Source: Ovis canadensis (Eukaryota; Chordata; Mammalia; Artiodactyla; Bovidae). Taken from it: a stretch of DNA of 64,000 bases. Shown in pieces: positions 20,866 to 31,499 of this stretch. A program made the translations under genes and the position numbers. Within the stretch, counting starts at the first letter, position 1. Every line of letters begins with the position of its first letter. The stretch is taken from NCBI RefSeq assembly GCF_042477335.2, contig NC_091246.1, forward strand, positions 211,109,501 through 211,173,500, in the 5' to 3' direction. The notes below the pieces were generated by a model. It did not search any database and was not told where the DNA came from. It saw only the letters and a list, made by a program, of their open reading frames with translations.

Positions 20866-21499
20866 GAGAAACGCTGGGCTGGAAGAAGCACAAGCTGGAA
20901 TCAAGATTGCTGGGAGAAATATCAATAACCTCAGATATGCAGATGACACCACCGTTATGGCAGAAAGTGAAGAGGAACTCAAAAGCCTCTTGATGAAAGT
21001 GAAAGAGGAGAGTGAAAAAGTTGGCTTACAGCTCAACATTCAGAAAACTAAGATCATGGCATCTGGTCCCATCACTTCATGGGAAGTAGATGGGGCAACA
21101 GTGAAAACAGTGTCAGACTTTATTGTTTTGGGCTCCAGAATCACTGCAGATGGTGATTGCAGCCATGAAATTAAAAGACGCTTACTCCTTGGAAGGAAAG
21201 CTATGACCAACCTAGATAGCATATTGAGAAGCAGAGACATTACTTTGCCAAGAAAGGTCCATCTAGTCAAGGCTATGGTTTTTCCAGTGGTCATGTATGG
21301 ATGTGAGAGTTGGACTGTGAAAAAAGCTGAGTGCCAAAGAATTGATGCTTTTGAACTGTGGTGTTGGAGAAAACTCTTGAGAGTCCTTTGGACTACAAGG
21401 AGATCCAACCAGTCCATTCTGAAGGAGATTAGCCCTGGGTGTTCTTTGGAAGGACTGATGCTAAAGCTGAAACTCCAGTACTTTGGCCACCTCATGTGA
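20866..21499 (+). pseudogene. BovB ORF2 fragment: RT catalytic core to C-terminal region
   Basis: About 210 codons of the BovB (RTE clade) reverse transcriptase are open. They begin in RT with MRNAGLEEAQAG and have the catalytic Y-A-D-D box at 20936-20947 followed by TTVMAESEEEL. GLQLNIQKTKIMASG (thumb-proximal part) and the family's C-terminal text ([27 protein letters not shown]) follow. A stop at 21497-21499 cuts the frame; the rest of the C-terminal region continues in another frame to about 21700. The upstream open codons from 20840 are antisense BovB, not part of this protein. The endonuclease is missing, so the copy cannot move itself. Confidence 0.93.
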
Positions 21500-21723
21500 A
21501 GAGTTGACTTATTGGAAATACTCTGATGCTGCGAGAGATTGGGGGCAGGAGGAGAAGGCACGACAGAGGATGAGATGGCTGGATGGCATCACCAACTCAA
21601 TGGATGTGAGTTTGAGTGAACTCCAGGAGTTGGTGATGGACAGGAAGGCCTGGCATGCTGCAATTCGTGGGGTCGCAAAGAGTCGGACACGACTGAGCAA
21701 CTGAACTGAACTGAACTGAACTG
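20866..21723 (+). mobile_element. Younger BovB, sense, 5'-truncated, 11-bp TSD
   Basis: A BovB 3' portion of 858 bp from 'gagaaacgctgggctggaag' to the 'actgaactgaactga' pentamer tail. The TSD aggtttgtcat is exact at 20855-20865 and 21724-21734. The target is an antisense BovB. Confidence 0.96.
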
Positions 21724-22175
21724 AGGTTTGTCATAGCTTTTCTTCCAAAGAGCAAGCATCTTTTAATTTCATGGCTGCAGTCACTGTCCTCAGTGATTTT
21801 GGAGCCCAAGAAAATAAAATCTGTCACTGTTTCCACTTTTCCCTCATCTATTTGCCATGAAGTGGTGGGACCAGATGCCATGATCTTAGTTTTTTGGATA
21901 TTGAGTTTTAAGCCAGATTTTTTCAATCTCCTCTTTCACCCTCATCAAGAGGCTCTTCAGTTCCTCTTCACTTTCTGCCATCAGACTGGTATCATCTGCA
22001 TATCTGAGTTTGTTGATATTTTACCCAGCAAGCTTGTTATTCATCCAGCCCAGCATTTTGCATGATACACTCTGCATGTAAGTCAAATAAGCAGGGTGTT
22101 TTGAGTTATGTAAGCCCCTTCATCACGACAAGGCTATGATCCATGAAGGGGAAATTGTGGTGTCTGTGTATATAT

Positions 22176-22200
22176 ACATGTATGTATATATATACATACA

Positions 22201-22240
<40 letters not shown>
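22176..22240. repeat. TA-rich microsatellite in L1
   Basis: Alternating TA/TG and CA units, ending in about 17 clean TA units just before 'tgtgatggtatattagccat'. Confidence 0.85.
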
Positions 22241-22242
<2 letters not shown>

Positions 22243-22687
22243 ATGGTATATTAGCCATAAAAAGGAATGAATTTGAGTCAGTTGTAGTGAGGCGGATGAA
22301 CCTAGAGCCTGTTATTCAGAGTGAAATAAGTCAGAAAGAGAACAATAAATATAGTCTATATTAAAGTATATATATGGAACCTAGAAAAACAGTACTGATG
22401 AACCTATTTGCAGGGAAGGAATGGAGACACAGATGTTAAGAATGGACTTGTGGACACAGCAGGGGAAGGAGATGGTGAGACGAATTGGGAAAGTGGTATT
22501 AACATATACACACTACCAGGTGTAAAATAGCTAGCTAGTAGGAAGCTGCTATGTAGCATAGGGAGCCCAGCCTGGCACTCTGTGATGACCTAGAGGGGCA
22601 GGATGGGGGGAGGTAGGAGAGAGGCTCAAGAGGGAGGGGATTAGCCACAACATTAGTATTACACTTGGTGTCTGTCTGCCTTCTTTT

Positions 22688-22890
22688 GGGGCTTCCCAGA
22701 TGGTTCAGACAATAAAGAATCTGCCTGCAATGTAGAAGACCCGGGTTTCATCCCTGGGTCGGGAAGATCCCCTGGAAAGGGGAATGGCAACTCACTCCAG
22801 TATTCTTACCTGGGAAATTCCATAGACAGAGGCGCCTGGCAGGCTACAATCCATGGGATCGGACACAACTGAGAGACTAACACTTTCATA
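22688..22890 (+). repeat. Bov-tA SINE in the L1 3' UTR
   Basis: A full head ('gggcttcccagatggttcag'), B box ('gggtttcatccctgggtcgg') and body. The tail is shortened: 'catgggatcggacacaactg' lacks the 'gtcgcaaagagt' phrase. Confidence 0.93.
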
Positions 22891-23009
22891 TATACGTATA
22901 TATGTACATGTTTATAGCTGATTGATGTTGTTCTATGGCAGAAGTCAATACAACATTTTAAAGCAGTTATCCTCCAATTAAACATTAATAAATAAATAAA
23001 TAAATGACC

Positions 23010-24184
23010 AAAAAAAGAGTTTCATGTCTGCAGGAATGGGTCTGCATCCACAAGCCGTTGTGCAGTCACTGGCTCAGTGCAGCGTACGGGAAGTGTGTCC
23101 TGGACAGGAATGTGGTGGCAGATTCAGAAAAGCAATAGCTCAATCCATTAGTCAGGTATGCTCCATGGCCAAAGCTAATCTTGATAAAGCCAAGGTCAAA
23201 AATATTGCTGGGCATTCACTGGATGCTCAACATCTCCCCCTGCAGGGTTTGGAGATGCGAATTATCTATCCTGTGCTGACTCCAGTGATTAATTTAGTTC
23301 ACAGCCAAATAGCAGCAGGCTCTGGCAGCCTTAGTAATTCTGTCAGGTAGCCATGGAGACACTTTTGTTGCTTCAGAGATTCATAGCCTGCAGAGAAAGA
23401 ATATATTCTATATGCATTGGAAATGCATTATAACTTCCTGTCTCTGGCTTGTATTTGTAAAAGTAGATATGTAAAACACTGGACCCAGTATGCAATCTAA
23501 TCAAGAGACTCAACTGGACAGAATGCAGTATTACTAATCCTGCATGTTATAACAAGCAAGTTTTTCATCTTGATCTAGGTGGCCATTCAGAAATTGCTTC
23601 ATGCCAAGAATTGAACTGGGGAGAAAAATGTACACTGTCTAGTTTTAAAAATTTATATCCTTTGTCAGTGGTTCAGAGGTCATGACAGACCACAACAATA
23701 TGTCATTTGAATGTAAAACAAAACAGTTCACCTGCAAGGAGGAGAAAGAGTAAATATATATAAACCACAATGTTGAACAGATTGCCACACTTGGGCAAGA
23801 AAATTGCTATAAGATTTCCAGTTGCTAAAGCTATAAGAGAAACACAGTGTTGTATATTTTTCATTTTCTGACAACAGGAAGCAAATCCATCAGCAGATAG
23901 ATTTCCCCCCTCCCCCTGAAACCAAATGAAACCACGAATGAATGGCATGGAGTCCTTGTAGAGAACACAAAGATTTACAGTGAACAGAATCTTAATTTCA
24001 GCAGTATAGAGGATATTGAAACAAACCCTTAGATGGCTTATTCAGCCATCAATAAATATGGAGGGCATAACTTTAAGATGTAATGATAAAGTAATTTTTT
24101 GGCAACAGGTTTTGTTGATAGAGAGCAAAAAATTCTTTTTCAAGGATCTAAGTTAACGGAGGGCTAGAACCATGAAGTTCTATA
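23010..24184. other. Unique sequence with an unexplained open frame at its left edge
   Basis: It starts right after the L1 tail. A 108-codon plus-strand frame occupies 23024-23350 (see separate entry). The remainder to 24184 shows no recognised repeat or gene. Confidence 0.4.
23024..23350 (+). other. Open frame of unknown origin; faint NDUFAF8-like pseudogene possibility
   Basis: 108 codons from an ATG just after an L1 tail, with no signal peptide or membrane segment. I do not recognise the frame as a whole. Its first 45 codons, read with two frame changes, give MSA, LAQC, AYGKCV and GGRFRK. That is the order of short motifs in NDUFAF8, a small complex I assembly factor. The right half (from about codon 50) shows no match. 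The resemblance is short and needs frameshifts, so chance is the more likely explanation. Confidence 0.15.
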
Positions 24185-24375
24185 TCAGGAATTCTCAAAC
24201 TTCACTGAATCACCTTGGGCGCCTGATAAAAAGGTGGATTCTTAGGCCTTTTCCCCAGAGCTGTGGATTCAGTTATTCTGGGACAGGACCCAGAAATCTG
24301 CCCTTTTAACCCTCACTCCACCGAGTTTTTGAGATGGAGGTTGTCTGTGGATGTGATTTTGAGAAACACAGATGG
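24185..24375 (+). repeat. MER5A-type hAT-Charlie DNA transposon remnant
   Basis: 'aggaattctcaaacttcact', 'gaatcaccttgggcgcctga', 'tgtggattcagttattctgg' and 'cccagaaatctgccctttta' follow MER5A order. A closing 'tttgagaaacaca' lies near 24357. Non-autonomous and ancient. Confidence 0.75.
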
Positions 24376-25199
24376 GATGACGTAAGTGGATTGGGGGCAG
24401 ATGCTGGATCAAGATCTGTTTTCAGTGAGTGAGAAATTAACTGGAGGCATTTCACAGCCTCTGTGGAGTTGAAGTTCAGCTGCAAGGAGAAAGTTCCAAG
24501 GTCTGATGTGGGCCAGGCAAAATGCACTGCATGTACTGACCCATTTACAGAATCAAGCAGCCACAGGAAATATTTCATGGTGTATAATATTTCATGGCAT
24601 ACTATATTAGATGTCTCCTTAGAGTATCTGCCATGAATTAGTCAAAGCAAAGAGTCTACCATATCATTCCACTTTCAGAATTAAGTGAAGTTGGTGTTAC
24701 ATCCAGGGTCCCAGGAATGTTACGTGTATCCTCAAATGGTTGCAGGTTTTCTGTGGCTCATTTATGAAACACAGACATTTATAGGCTGCATCCCCATGGA
24801 AAGAATTCATGCTTTGAAGTTCTTTCTCCATCTGAGAAGTCACAACATGCCAGTGGTCATCATGACCTGGAGGAGACATGGGTGATGGTGATGAGCGGGA
24901 AGTTGGGGGCAAGATCAGAGAGTTCCTTCAACTTCCCCTATGGCTGCCGACACAGGCTGGTCCAGGTTTTAAAAACAGAAACAAAACAAACAAAACCTGA
25001 CTTGGCTCTCTGGGTCAAAGAATGGTTAATTTTGGGAGACTTGACATTGGTTCACAAGATGGTGTGCAGGTCAGAGAACCTGCATGGGAGAGGAAAAGAC
25101 CCTTGACTCCTTGAGAGAGTCTAATCTATAGCCCAACAACAAGGTGTTAGCTTTGAAGGTAAATTTAGGTCCACATAAGAGATTTCCAAGTCATTTTCT
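24376..25199. other. Unique sequence
   Basis: No repeat is recognised. Several 60-75 codon frames on both strands carry no recognisable motif. Confidence 0.4.
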
Positions 25200-25338
25200 T
25201 GTTGTTGTTCCATCACTTAGTCATGTCCAACTCTTTGTGACACTATAGACTGCAGCATGCCAGGCTTCTCCATCCTTCATTATCTCCAGGAGTTTGCTCA
25301 GACTCATGTCTGTTGAATTGATCATGGCATCCAACATT
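25200..25338 (-). mobile_element. BovB 3'-end fragment, antisense
   Basis: 'gttgttccatcacttagtca', 'actgcagcatgccaggcttc' and 'ctcatgtctgttgaattgat' follow antisense BovB 3' order. It is diverged and short. Confidence 0.8.
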
Positions 25339-26689
25339 CCAAGTCACAAATCTCTAAACAAATTTTTTCATTATACCAGAGCAAGAGTCTTCCATTATAC
25401 AAGACATTGATTTTGGGGCAAAGTTATAGAAAATAAGGAAAAACCCAGTCCTTTGGATTCAGACCACATACCAAGTTGTAAAGTTAAAAATCTTAGCATT
25501 GTCATTGCATTTGTTTTATTCTTCACAACCGAAAACAATTAAATGGGCCACTTCTGCCCCCTCCTCTATTAGATGCCTGATTAACCAGCTGTTTCAGTTC
25601 AACCCTCTGATTTTCATTATTTACCCCTTAACATCTGGCCCTGTTGATATTATCAATTCTAAGTGCTAAGAATATGTTTAAATCAACTAAAATATTTCCG
25701 TTATGTTCTGTTCGGGGATTTTTCCCTGCTTGTCTTTTGACCTCCTAAAAGCGGGCAGCCAACCTATTAGTTCATCTGTTTTGGCACACTAAAGCATTGA
25801 ATGGTTTTAAAAGCTTGGAAAATAAACTTCAGGCAAATCACAACCATATCCAGCTTATAATGCTGTTTATGTACTTTCTATGGGATGTATAACTACATCC
25901 TGTGGAAGGATTTCCTTCACTACAAATCCCCCAAGGTCTCTGACTGATTTCCCTCTTCCTTCAGCACTGTTTGTGTTTAAAAATAATGCCCAAGAGAAAG
26001 ATAACCATCATGCTGATGCTTTGCACACATGCATTCTCATGCAATGTCTATTCCCTCTTCCTCAGAAGTGATCAGATGAAGAATGGAGTTTAAGCACATC
26101 ATCAAAATGGCACAGTAAGTGGTCAGGAGTCTTTCAAATGGCACTAAAAGAAGCTGAGTTTCCAGAAGAGGGAAGTGCAGCTGGAAGCTAGCTATTGCAT
26201 CATCTGGCTTTCCTCTGCTGAACAAAGGACATTACTTTGTAAAGTATTTACAGATGCTCTTACTTCAAGTGACATAATGCATTTGTTTCAATGGAGGTTT
26301 TCAATCTGCAAACTTGGAAATTTTCCTTAGTATGGAAAACCCCATAACCATTCATGGTACCCTGGTGTATATTCGAGGGAAAAGAGTCAAATCTTAAAGC
26401 TAAACTAGCAATTTTGATAACCTCCAGAGGCCGTTCTTTCTGAGACATTTCCATTTTCTATCACAACACAGAAGTTCTGTCTTTATGACCAAGGGAAGAA
26501 AAATGGTCTCTATAGCCATGGCACTAGTCATGCTGTGAGATTTAAAATGTGTATTACACACTATAGTGTGAGTATTGGAACTGATATTCTTAGGAACTGT
26601 GAATTTTTGCAGGAAAGCAAGGATCAAGATGGGTTGCTAAAATTAAAGCCATTGTTGTCACTAGTTGGGTTATTAGCTTATTCATTTGA
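25339..26689. other. Unique sequence
   Basis: About 1.35 kb without a recognised repeat, RNA gene or credible coding region. Confidence 0.45.
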
Positions 26690-26898
26690 GTGAAGTGAAG
26701 TCACTCAGTCGTGCCCGACTCTTTGTGACCCCGTGGACTGTAGCCCACCAGGCTCCTCAATCCGTGGGATTCTCCAGGCAAGAATACTGAAGTGGGTTGC
26801 CATTTCCTTCTCCAGGGGATCTTCCCAACCCAGGGATCGAACCCAGGTCTCCCACATTGCAGGCAGATGCTTTAACCTCTGAGCCACCAGGGAAGTCT
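26690..26898 (-). repeat. Bov-tA SINE, antisense
   Basis: It runs from 'gagtgaagtgaagtcactca' to 'gagccaccagggaagtct', close to consensus throughout. Confidence 0.94.
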
Positions 26899-27436
26899 CC
26901 TTCAAAACTCCTGCTTGATGCAGAGTCGCAGAGACTGATGAGAAAAATCTAAATATTTCCATGGTGAATCTAAAGATTAATGGTAAGTACATAGTTGGTT
27001 TATTGTATGACCCTGAATCAATTGGTCGAGAAATAATGCTTTGACTGAATAAAGGAAAAGAGGTGGGTTCTCCAGAAACCTGTTCAGATAATGAATGTGC
27101 CCCATCACCCTTCGCTGTCATTTAGGAAAGAACCCTGTTGAGAGGAGAGGCATGCAAGTCATTTAAGCAGACCAAAGAACTGAAAACGTGAAATAGCAGA
27201 AGGTTATCTTGACTGGAGTCACTCATATCTTTCTGCTTCAGAGTCTCGGGGGAATTTCTTTGTATATCTCCTAGCCTTTACTTGACAGGCTCGAGTAAAC
27301 AGGAATACCAGGAAGAGTTTGCTCAAGTAGTGTAGTGTTTAGTTTCTCAGAATTGGTGGCCAGTGATTTTCTCCCCACATGATGATTCATCCCTTCAACC
27401 CCCTCATTTCTCTCTGGCTTTATTTCTTATTAGAGT
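26899..27436. other. Unique sequence
   Basis: Nothing recognised. The 138-codon minus-strand frame ending at 27121 is mostly the adjoining SINE. Confidence 0.4.
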
Positions 27437-27613
27437 AGTTCAGTTCAGTTCAGCCACTCGGTTGTGTCCGACTCTTTGTGACCCCCATGGACTGCAGCAC
27501 GGCAGGCTTCCCTGTCCATCACCAACTCCTGGAGCTTTCTCAAACTCATGTCCATCAAGTTGGTGATGCCATCCAACCATCTCATCCTCTGTTGTCCCCT
27601 TCTCCTCCTGCCT
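27437..27613 (-). mobile_element. BovB 3'-end fragment, antisense
   Basis: It starts in the 'agttcagttcagttcag' terminal pentamer repeat and proceeds through 'actgcagcacggcaggcttc' to 'cccttctcctcctgcct'. A severely 5'-truncated BovB. Confidence 0.92.
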
Positions 27614-27651
27614 AAGTTCTGGATAAAATATGTTGCCTTGGAGTCAGGTTA

Positions 27652-27676
27652 AATCAATCAATCAATCAATCAATCG
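27652..27676. repeat. (AATC)n microsatellite
   Basis: Six tandem AATC units, uninterrupted. Confidence 0.9.
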
Positions 27677-27857
27677 ACAAGTATTTATTCATTACTTACT
27701 GCGAAAATGGCCTGTGCTAAATCCTATGTGCTAGATCACATGGAAGTGTCAGATATATCATTTTTAACAGAAACTTGATCTTTCCATTCTAGATCATGAG
27801 GGTCCTTTAGCCAAGTTCATTAATTTGCTGTCTGCACACAGGACTTAGATTCCTTCC

Positions 27858-28110
27858 TCTGGAAAATTGCTTGTGCTTTCCGCTTGGAATGCTTTCCCCA
27901 CATCATGCTGGCAACTCACACCCTCCAAGAATAGCCCAAAATTCAGAAAGCCTTTACAGATGAAACTTACTCCACTTTGGTTTTTTTCTGCATTGCCTCT
28001 TCAACTGATTGTTCCTGTTTTGTACATTCTTTATAAATTCTTTGAATGTGGGGACCGTAATCTATTCAGTTTTGCATCCCAACTGCCGGAAGAGTCCATT
28101 AAGAAAGTTT
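27858..28110 (+). repeat. L2 LINE 3' part, sense
   Basis: 'ccgcttggaatgctttcccc', 'aaaattcagaaagcctttac' and 'tttgaatgtggggaccgtaa' follow the L2 3'-end order. Short and ancient, with no frame. Confidence 0.6.
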
Positions 28111-28225
28111 ATAAAAATGATAGCTACATACCTTTATTTATTTTCAGTAAAAGGCTTGATCTAAAAATCTAGCCTGACATTATTGGAACTAGACGTATGA
28201 ATCCCTTTTAAAAATATCATGTACC

Positions 28226-28427
28226 TTGGGTCTTCCCTGATGGTTCAGTGGTTGAGTCTGCCTTCCAATGCAGGGGATGTGGGTTTGATCCCTGGTTGGG
28301 AGCCAAGATCCCACATACTGTGGGGCAACTAAGTCTGTACAGCACAACTAGAGAAGACTGTGTGCTTCAATGAAGACCCAGGATATACATATCACCCAGT
28401 GCAGTGATATATATATATGTATATGTA
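28226..28427 (+). repeat. CHR-2-like SINE, sense, with 11-bp TSD
   Basis: The head 'gggtcttccctgatggttca', B box 'gggtttgatccctggttggg' and the 'gatcccacatactgtggggc' body match the cetartiodactyl CHR family. The tail is a TA/TG microsatellite. The TSD tatcatgtacc is exact at 28215-28225 and 28428-28438. Confidence 0.88.
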
Positions 28428-28438
28428 TATCATGTACC

Positions 28439-29009
28439 CTTTATTACTGTTCCCACAGAACAGTAACTTTCACTTAAGGAGATAATAACAAGAAGCCTCT
28501 AAGAATTTGGTAACACTTCGAAGAAAGCTTGTTTTAAGAAGCCTTTGAATGAAATCTACTTGAATTTATATGAATAGAATTATCAGCAGCATTTTTTATT
28601 GATGCTACATAAAAAGAAAAGTGATAATACCTGTATCTATAGATTTATGCACCCATGGATGTAATTCCCCAAGATCTTTAGGAGTTTTCTGCCCTCTGAT
28701 TGGGAAACATTGGTTTAAAAAGTATATATATTTTGACTGAATTTCGTGGAGTTATATAGCACAGTTTTAGATTAACTCATAACAAATGCCACCTCAAAAG
28801 ATAATCTTTAGACTCAAATTAAGGCTCTGAAGTTTGTTTCTTTATTTCCTTCTTCATTTTCTTTCTTCATCCCTCTCTCCTCCTTTTTTCTCTCCTTCTC
28901 TTCTTTCCTCTTATTTGCTAACCTAAATGCTTTGATCCTTTGAATGACATATTAGGTCTAATTTATTTTGGCTGATGCTAAAGGCAAACTTAAACCTCAC
29001 AAATAATAA
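28439..29009. other. Unique sequence with a pyrimidine-rich tract
   Basis: No gene is recognised. 28838-28915 is about 80 bp of almost pure pyrimidine on the plus strand. A short AAT run lies at 29003-29020. Confidence 0.5.
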
Positions 29010-29120
29010 TAATAATAGTATTTATACAAGATTTCCCATGTGTTAGGCAAAGGCTTTACATGTATTACCTCATTTAGCTTTCACACCTCTAGGAGGTAAT
29101 TACTGTTACTATTATAGTGA
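29010..29120 (-). repeat. MIR SINE, antisense, 3'-side fragment
   Basis: 'ccatgtgttaggcaaaggct', 'tacatgtattacctcattta' and 'ctaggaggtaattactgtta' match the antisense MIR 3' region. The core part is missing. Confidence 0.65.
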
Positions 29121-29429
29121 TCATTGGTATCCCTTTCTCCTTTTATATATAGTCCAAATCAAGATTCTCTTATTTTCATTACGCAGGTTGCAGATTTAGC
29201 TCTTGTTAAAAGCAAAAAGCAATCGAGCTCCTATTTCTGCTCTGAGTATCTCAACTGTTGTGAGTATATGTTTACTTCGGGTCTTGATGTGATTCTCTCT
29301 TCTGTCCCCAAAACATGCTTGGAACTCTTTCCACAAATGTAATTTCTAAAGTTTACTTAGGGAGTCATGTTCTGGGCTTTACTGTAGGGGTAAATGCTAT
29401 GATATCCAAACATACGTTCTGTCAGCATT

Positions 29430-31275
29430 AGCATTGGTGCAGTCACTCAGTCATGTCCAACTCTTTGTGACCCCATGGACTGTAGCATGCCAGGCCACCT
29501 TGTCCATCACCAACTCCCAGAATTTACTCAAACTCATGTCCATTGAGCCGGTGATGCCATCCAATCATCTCATTTTCTGTTGGCCCCTTCTCCTCCCACC
29601 TTCAATCTTTCCCAGCACCAGGGACTTTGCAAATGAGTCAGTTTTCACATCAGGTGGCCAAAGTATTGGAGTTTGAGCTTCAGCATCAGTCCTTCCAATG
29701 AATATTCAGGACTGATCTCCTTTAGGATTGACTGGTTGGATCTCCTTTCTGTCCAAGTGACTCTCAAGAGTCTTCTCCAACACCACAGTTCAAGAGCATC
29801 AATTCTTCACCCCTCAGCTTTCTTTACAGTCCGACTCTCACATCCATACATGACTACTGGGAAAACCATAGCTTTGACTAGATGGACCTTTGTTGGCAAA
29901 GTAATGTCTCTTGTTTTTAATATGCTCTTTAGGGTCATCATAACTTTTCTTCCAAGGAGCAAGCATCTTATAATTTCATGGGTACAGTCACCATCTGCAA
30001 TGATTTTGGAGCTCAAAAAAAAAAAAAAAAAAAGAAAGAAAGAAAGAAAGAAAAAAGAAAAACGAAGTCTGTCACTGTTTCCATTGTTTCCCCATCTATT
30101 TGCCATGAAGTGATGGGACCAGATGCCACGATCTTACTTTCTGAATGTTGAGTTTTAAGCCAAATTTTTAACTCTCTTCTTTCATTTTCATCAAGAGACT
30201 CTTTAGTTCTTCTTAGCTTTCTGCCATAAGGGTGGTATCATCTGGGAGGTTCTTGATATTTCTCCTGGCAATCTTGATTCCAGCTCGTGCTTCATCCAGT
30301 CCAACATTTCACATGATGTACTCTGCATATAAGTTAAATAAGCAGGGTGACAATATACAGCATTGATGTACTTCTTCCCCAATTTGGAAATAGTCTGTTG
30401 TTCCATGTCTAGTTCTAGTGGTTGCTTCTTGACCTGCATACAGATTTCTCAAGAGGTAGGTCAGCTGGTCTGATATTCCCATTTTCCACAGTTGTTGTGA
30501 TCCACACAGTCAAGGCTTTGGCATAGTCAATAAAGCAGAAATAGATGTTTTTCTGGAACTCTCTTGCTTTTTCCATGATCCAACGGATGTTGGCAATTTG
30601 ATCTCTGATTCCTCTGCCTTTTCTAAAACCAGCTTGAACATCTGGAAGTTCATGGTTCACGTACTGCTGAAGGCTGGCTTGGAGAATTTTGAGCATTACT
30701 TTGCTAGCGTGTGAGATGAGTGCAGTTGTGCAGTAGTTTGAGCATTCTTTGGCATTACCTTTCTTTGGGATTGGAATGAAAACTGACCTTTTCCAGTCCT
30801 GTGGCCACTGCTGAGTTTTCCAAATTTTCTGGCATATTGAGTAGCACTTTCACAGCATCATCTTTTAGGATTTGAAATAGATCAACTGGAATTCCATCAC
30901 CTCCACTAGTTTTGTTCATAGTGATGCTTCCTAAGGCCCGCTTGACTTTGCATTCCAGAATGTTTGGGTGATCACACCATCATGATTATCTGAGTCATGA
31001 AGATCTTTTTTGTGCAGTTCTTCTGTGCCACCTCTTCTTAATATCTTCTGCTTCTGTTAGGTCCATGCCATTTCTGTCCTTTATTGAGCCCATGAAATGT
31101 TCCCTTGGTATCTCTAATTTTCTTGAAGAGATTTCTAGTCTTTCCCATTCTATTGTTTTCCTCTATTTATTTGCGTTGATCACTGAGGAAGGCTTTCTTA
31201 TCTCTCCTTCCTATTCTTTGGAGCTCTGCACTCAAATGGATGTATCTTTCCTTTACTCCTTTGCCTTTTGCTTCA
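29430..31275 (-). pseudogene. BovB ORF2 RT half, broken
   Basis: The antisense of the BovB reverse transcriptase and C-terminal region. Recognisable pieces on the minus strand are the LQQYVNHELPDVQAGFRKG / RDQIANIRWIMEKA region at about 30500-30690 and the C-terminal KAMVFPVVMYGCES text at about 29810-29870. The frame is split by many stops and shifts, and the YADD region near 30220-30250 is not in a long open frame. An A/GAAA microsatellite at 30017-30063 expands an A-rich point of the element. Not functional. Confidence 0.9.
30017..30063. repeat. Poly-A and (GAAA)n microsatellite in BovB
   Basis: About 20 A followed by several GAAA units, grown out of a short A-rich spot in the antisense BovB body. 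Confidence 0.9.
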
Positions 31276-31499
31276 TGGTTCACTGGAGAAGAGAATGGCA
31301 AACCACTTCAGTATTCTTGCCTTGAGAACCCCATGAAGAGTATGAAAAGGCAAAAAGATAAGACACTGAAAGATGAACTCCCCAAGTTGGTAGGTGCCCA
31401 ATATGCTACTGGAGAAGAGTGGAGAAATAATCCAGAAAGAATGAAGAGACAGAGCCAAAGCAAAAACAACACCCAGCTATGGATGTGACTGGTGATGGA

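Larger units (their letters stand above)
20492..22098 (-). mobile_element. Older BovB (RTE LINE) 3' part, antisense, split by a younger BovB
   Basis: Antisense BovB 3' region at 20492-20865 and 21735-22098. The text across the gap is contiguous ('gctgtctaggtttgtcat' then 'agcttttcttccaaagagca'), so 20866-21723 is an insertion. Between about 20795 and 20835 roughly 170 bp of the expected BovB sequence is replaced by a short AAAGTAA-type tandem. The right end stops in 'taagtcaaataagcagggtg'. No frame is open. Confidence 0.93.
22143..23009 (+). mobile_element. L1 ORF2 end and 3' UTR, sense, split by a Bov-tA
   Basis: It has a TA/CA-rich tract (22170-22240), then 'attagccataaaaaggaatg' and 'agtgaaataagtcagaaaga', the sense L1 ORF2 end. 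The 3' UTR follows ('gaatggagacacagatgtta', 'ggaagctgctatgtagcata') and, after the SINE, 'cagttatcctccaattaaac' with an A-rich (AAAT)n tail. An artiodactyl L1 older than the copies at 4112 and 12088. Confidence 0.88.

Noticed and set aside
22143-22364. 73-codon frame with a Tyr/Ile repeat
   Set aside because: It translates a TA/CA microsatellite and then the end of L1 ORF2.
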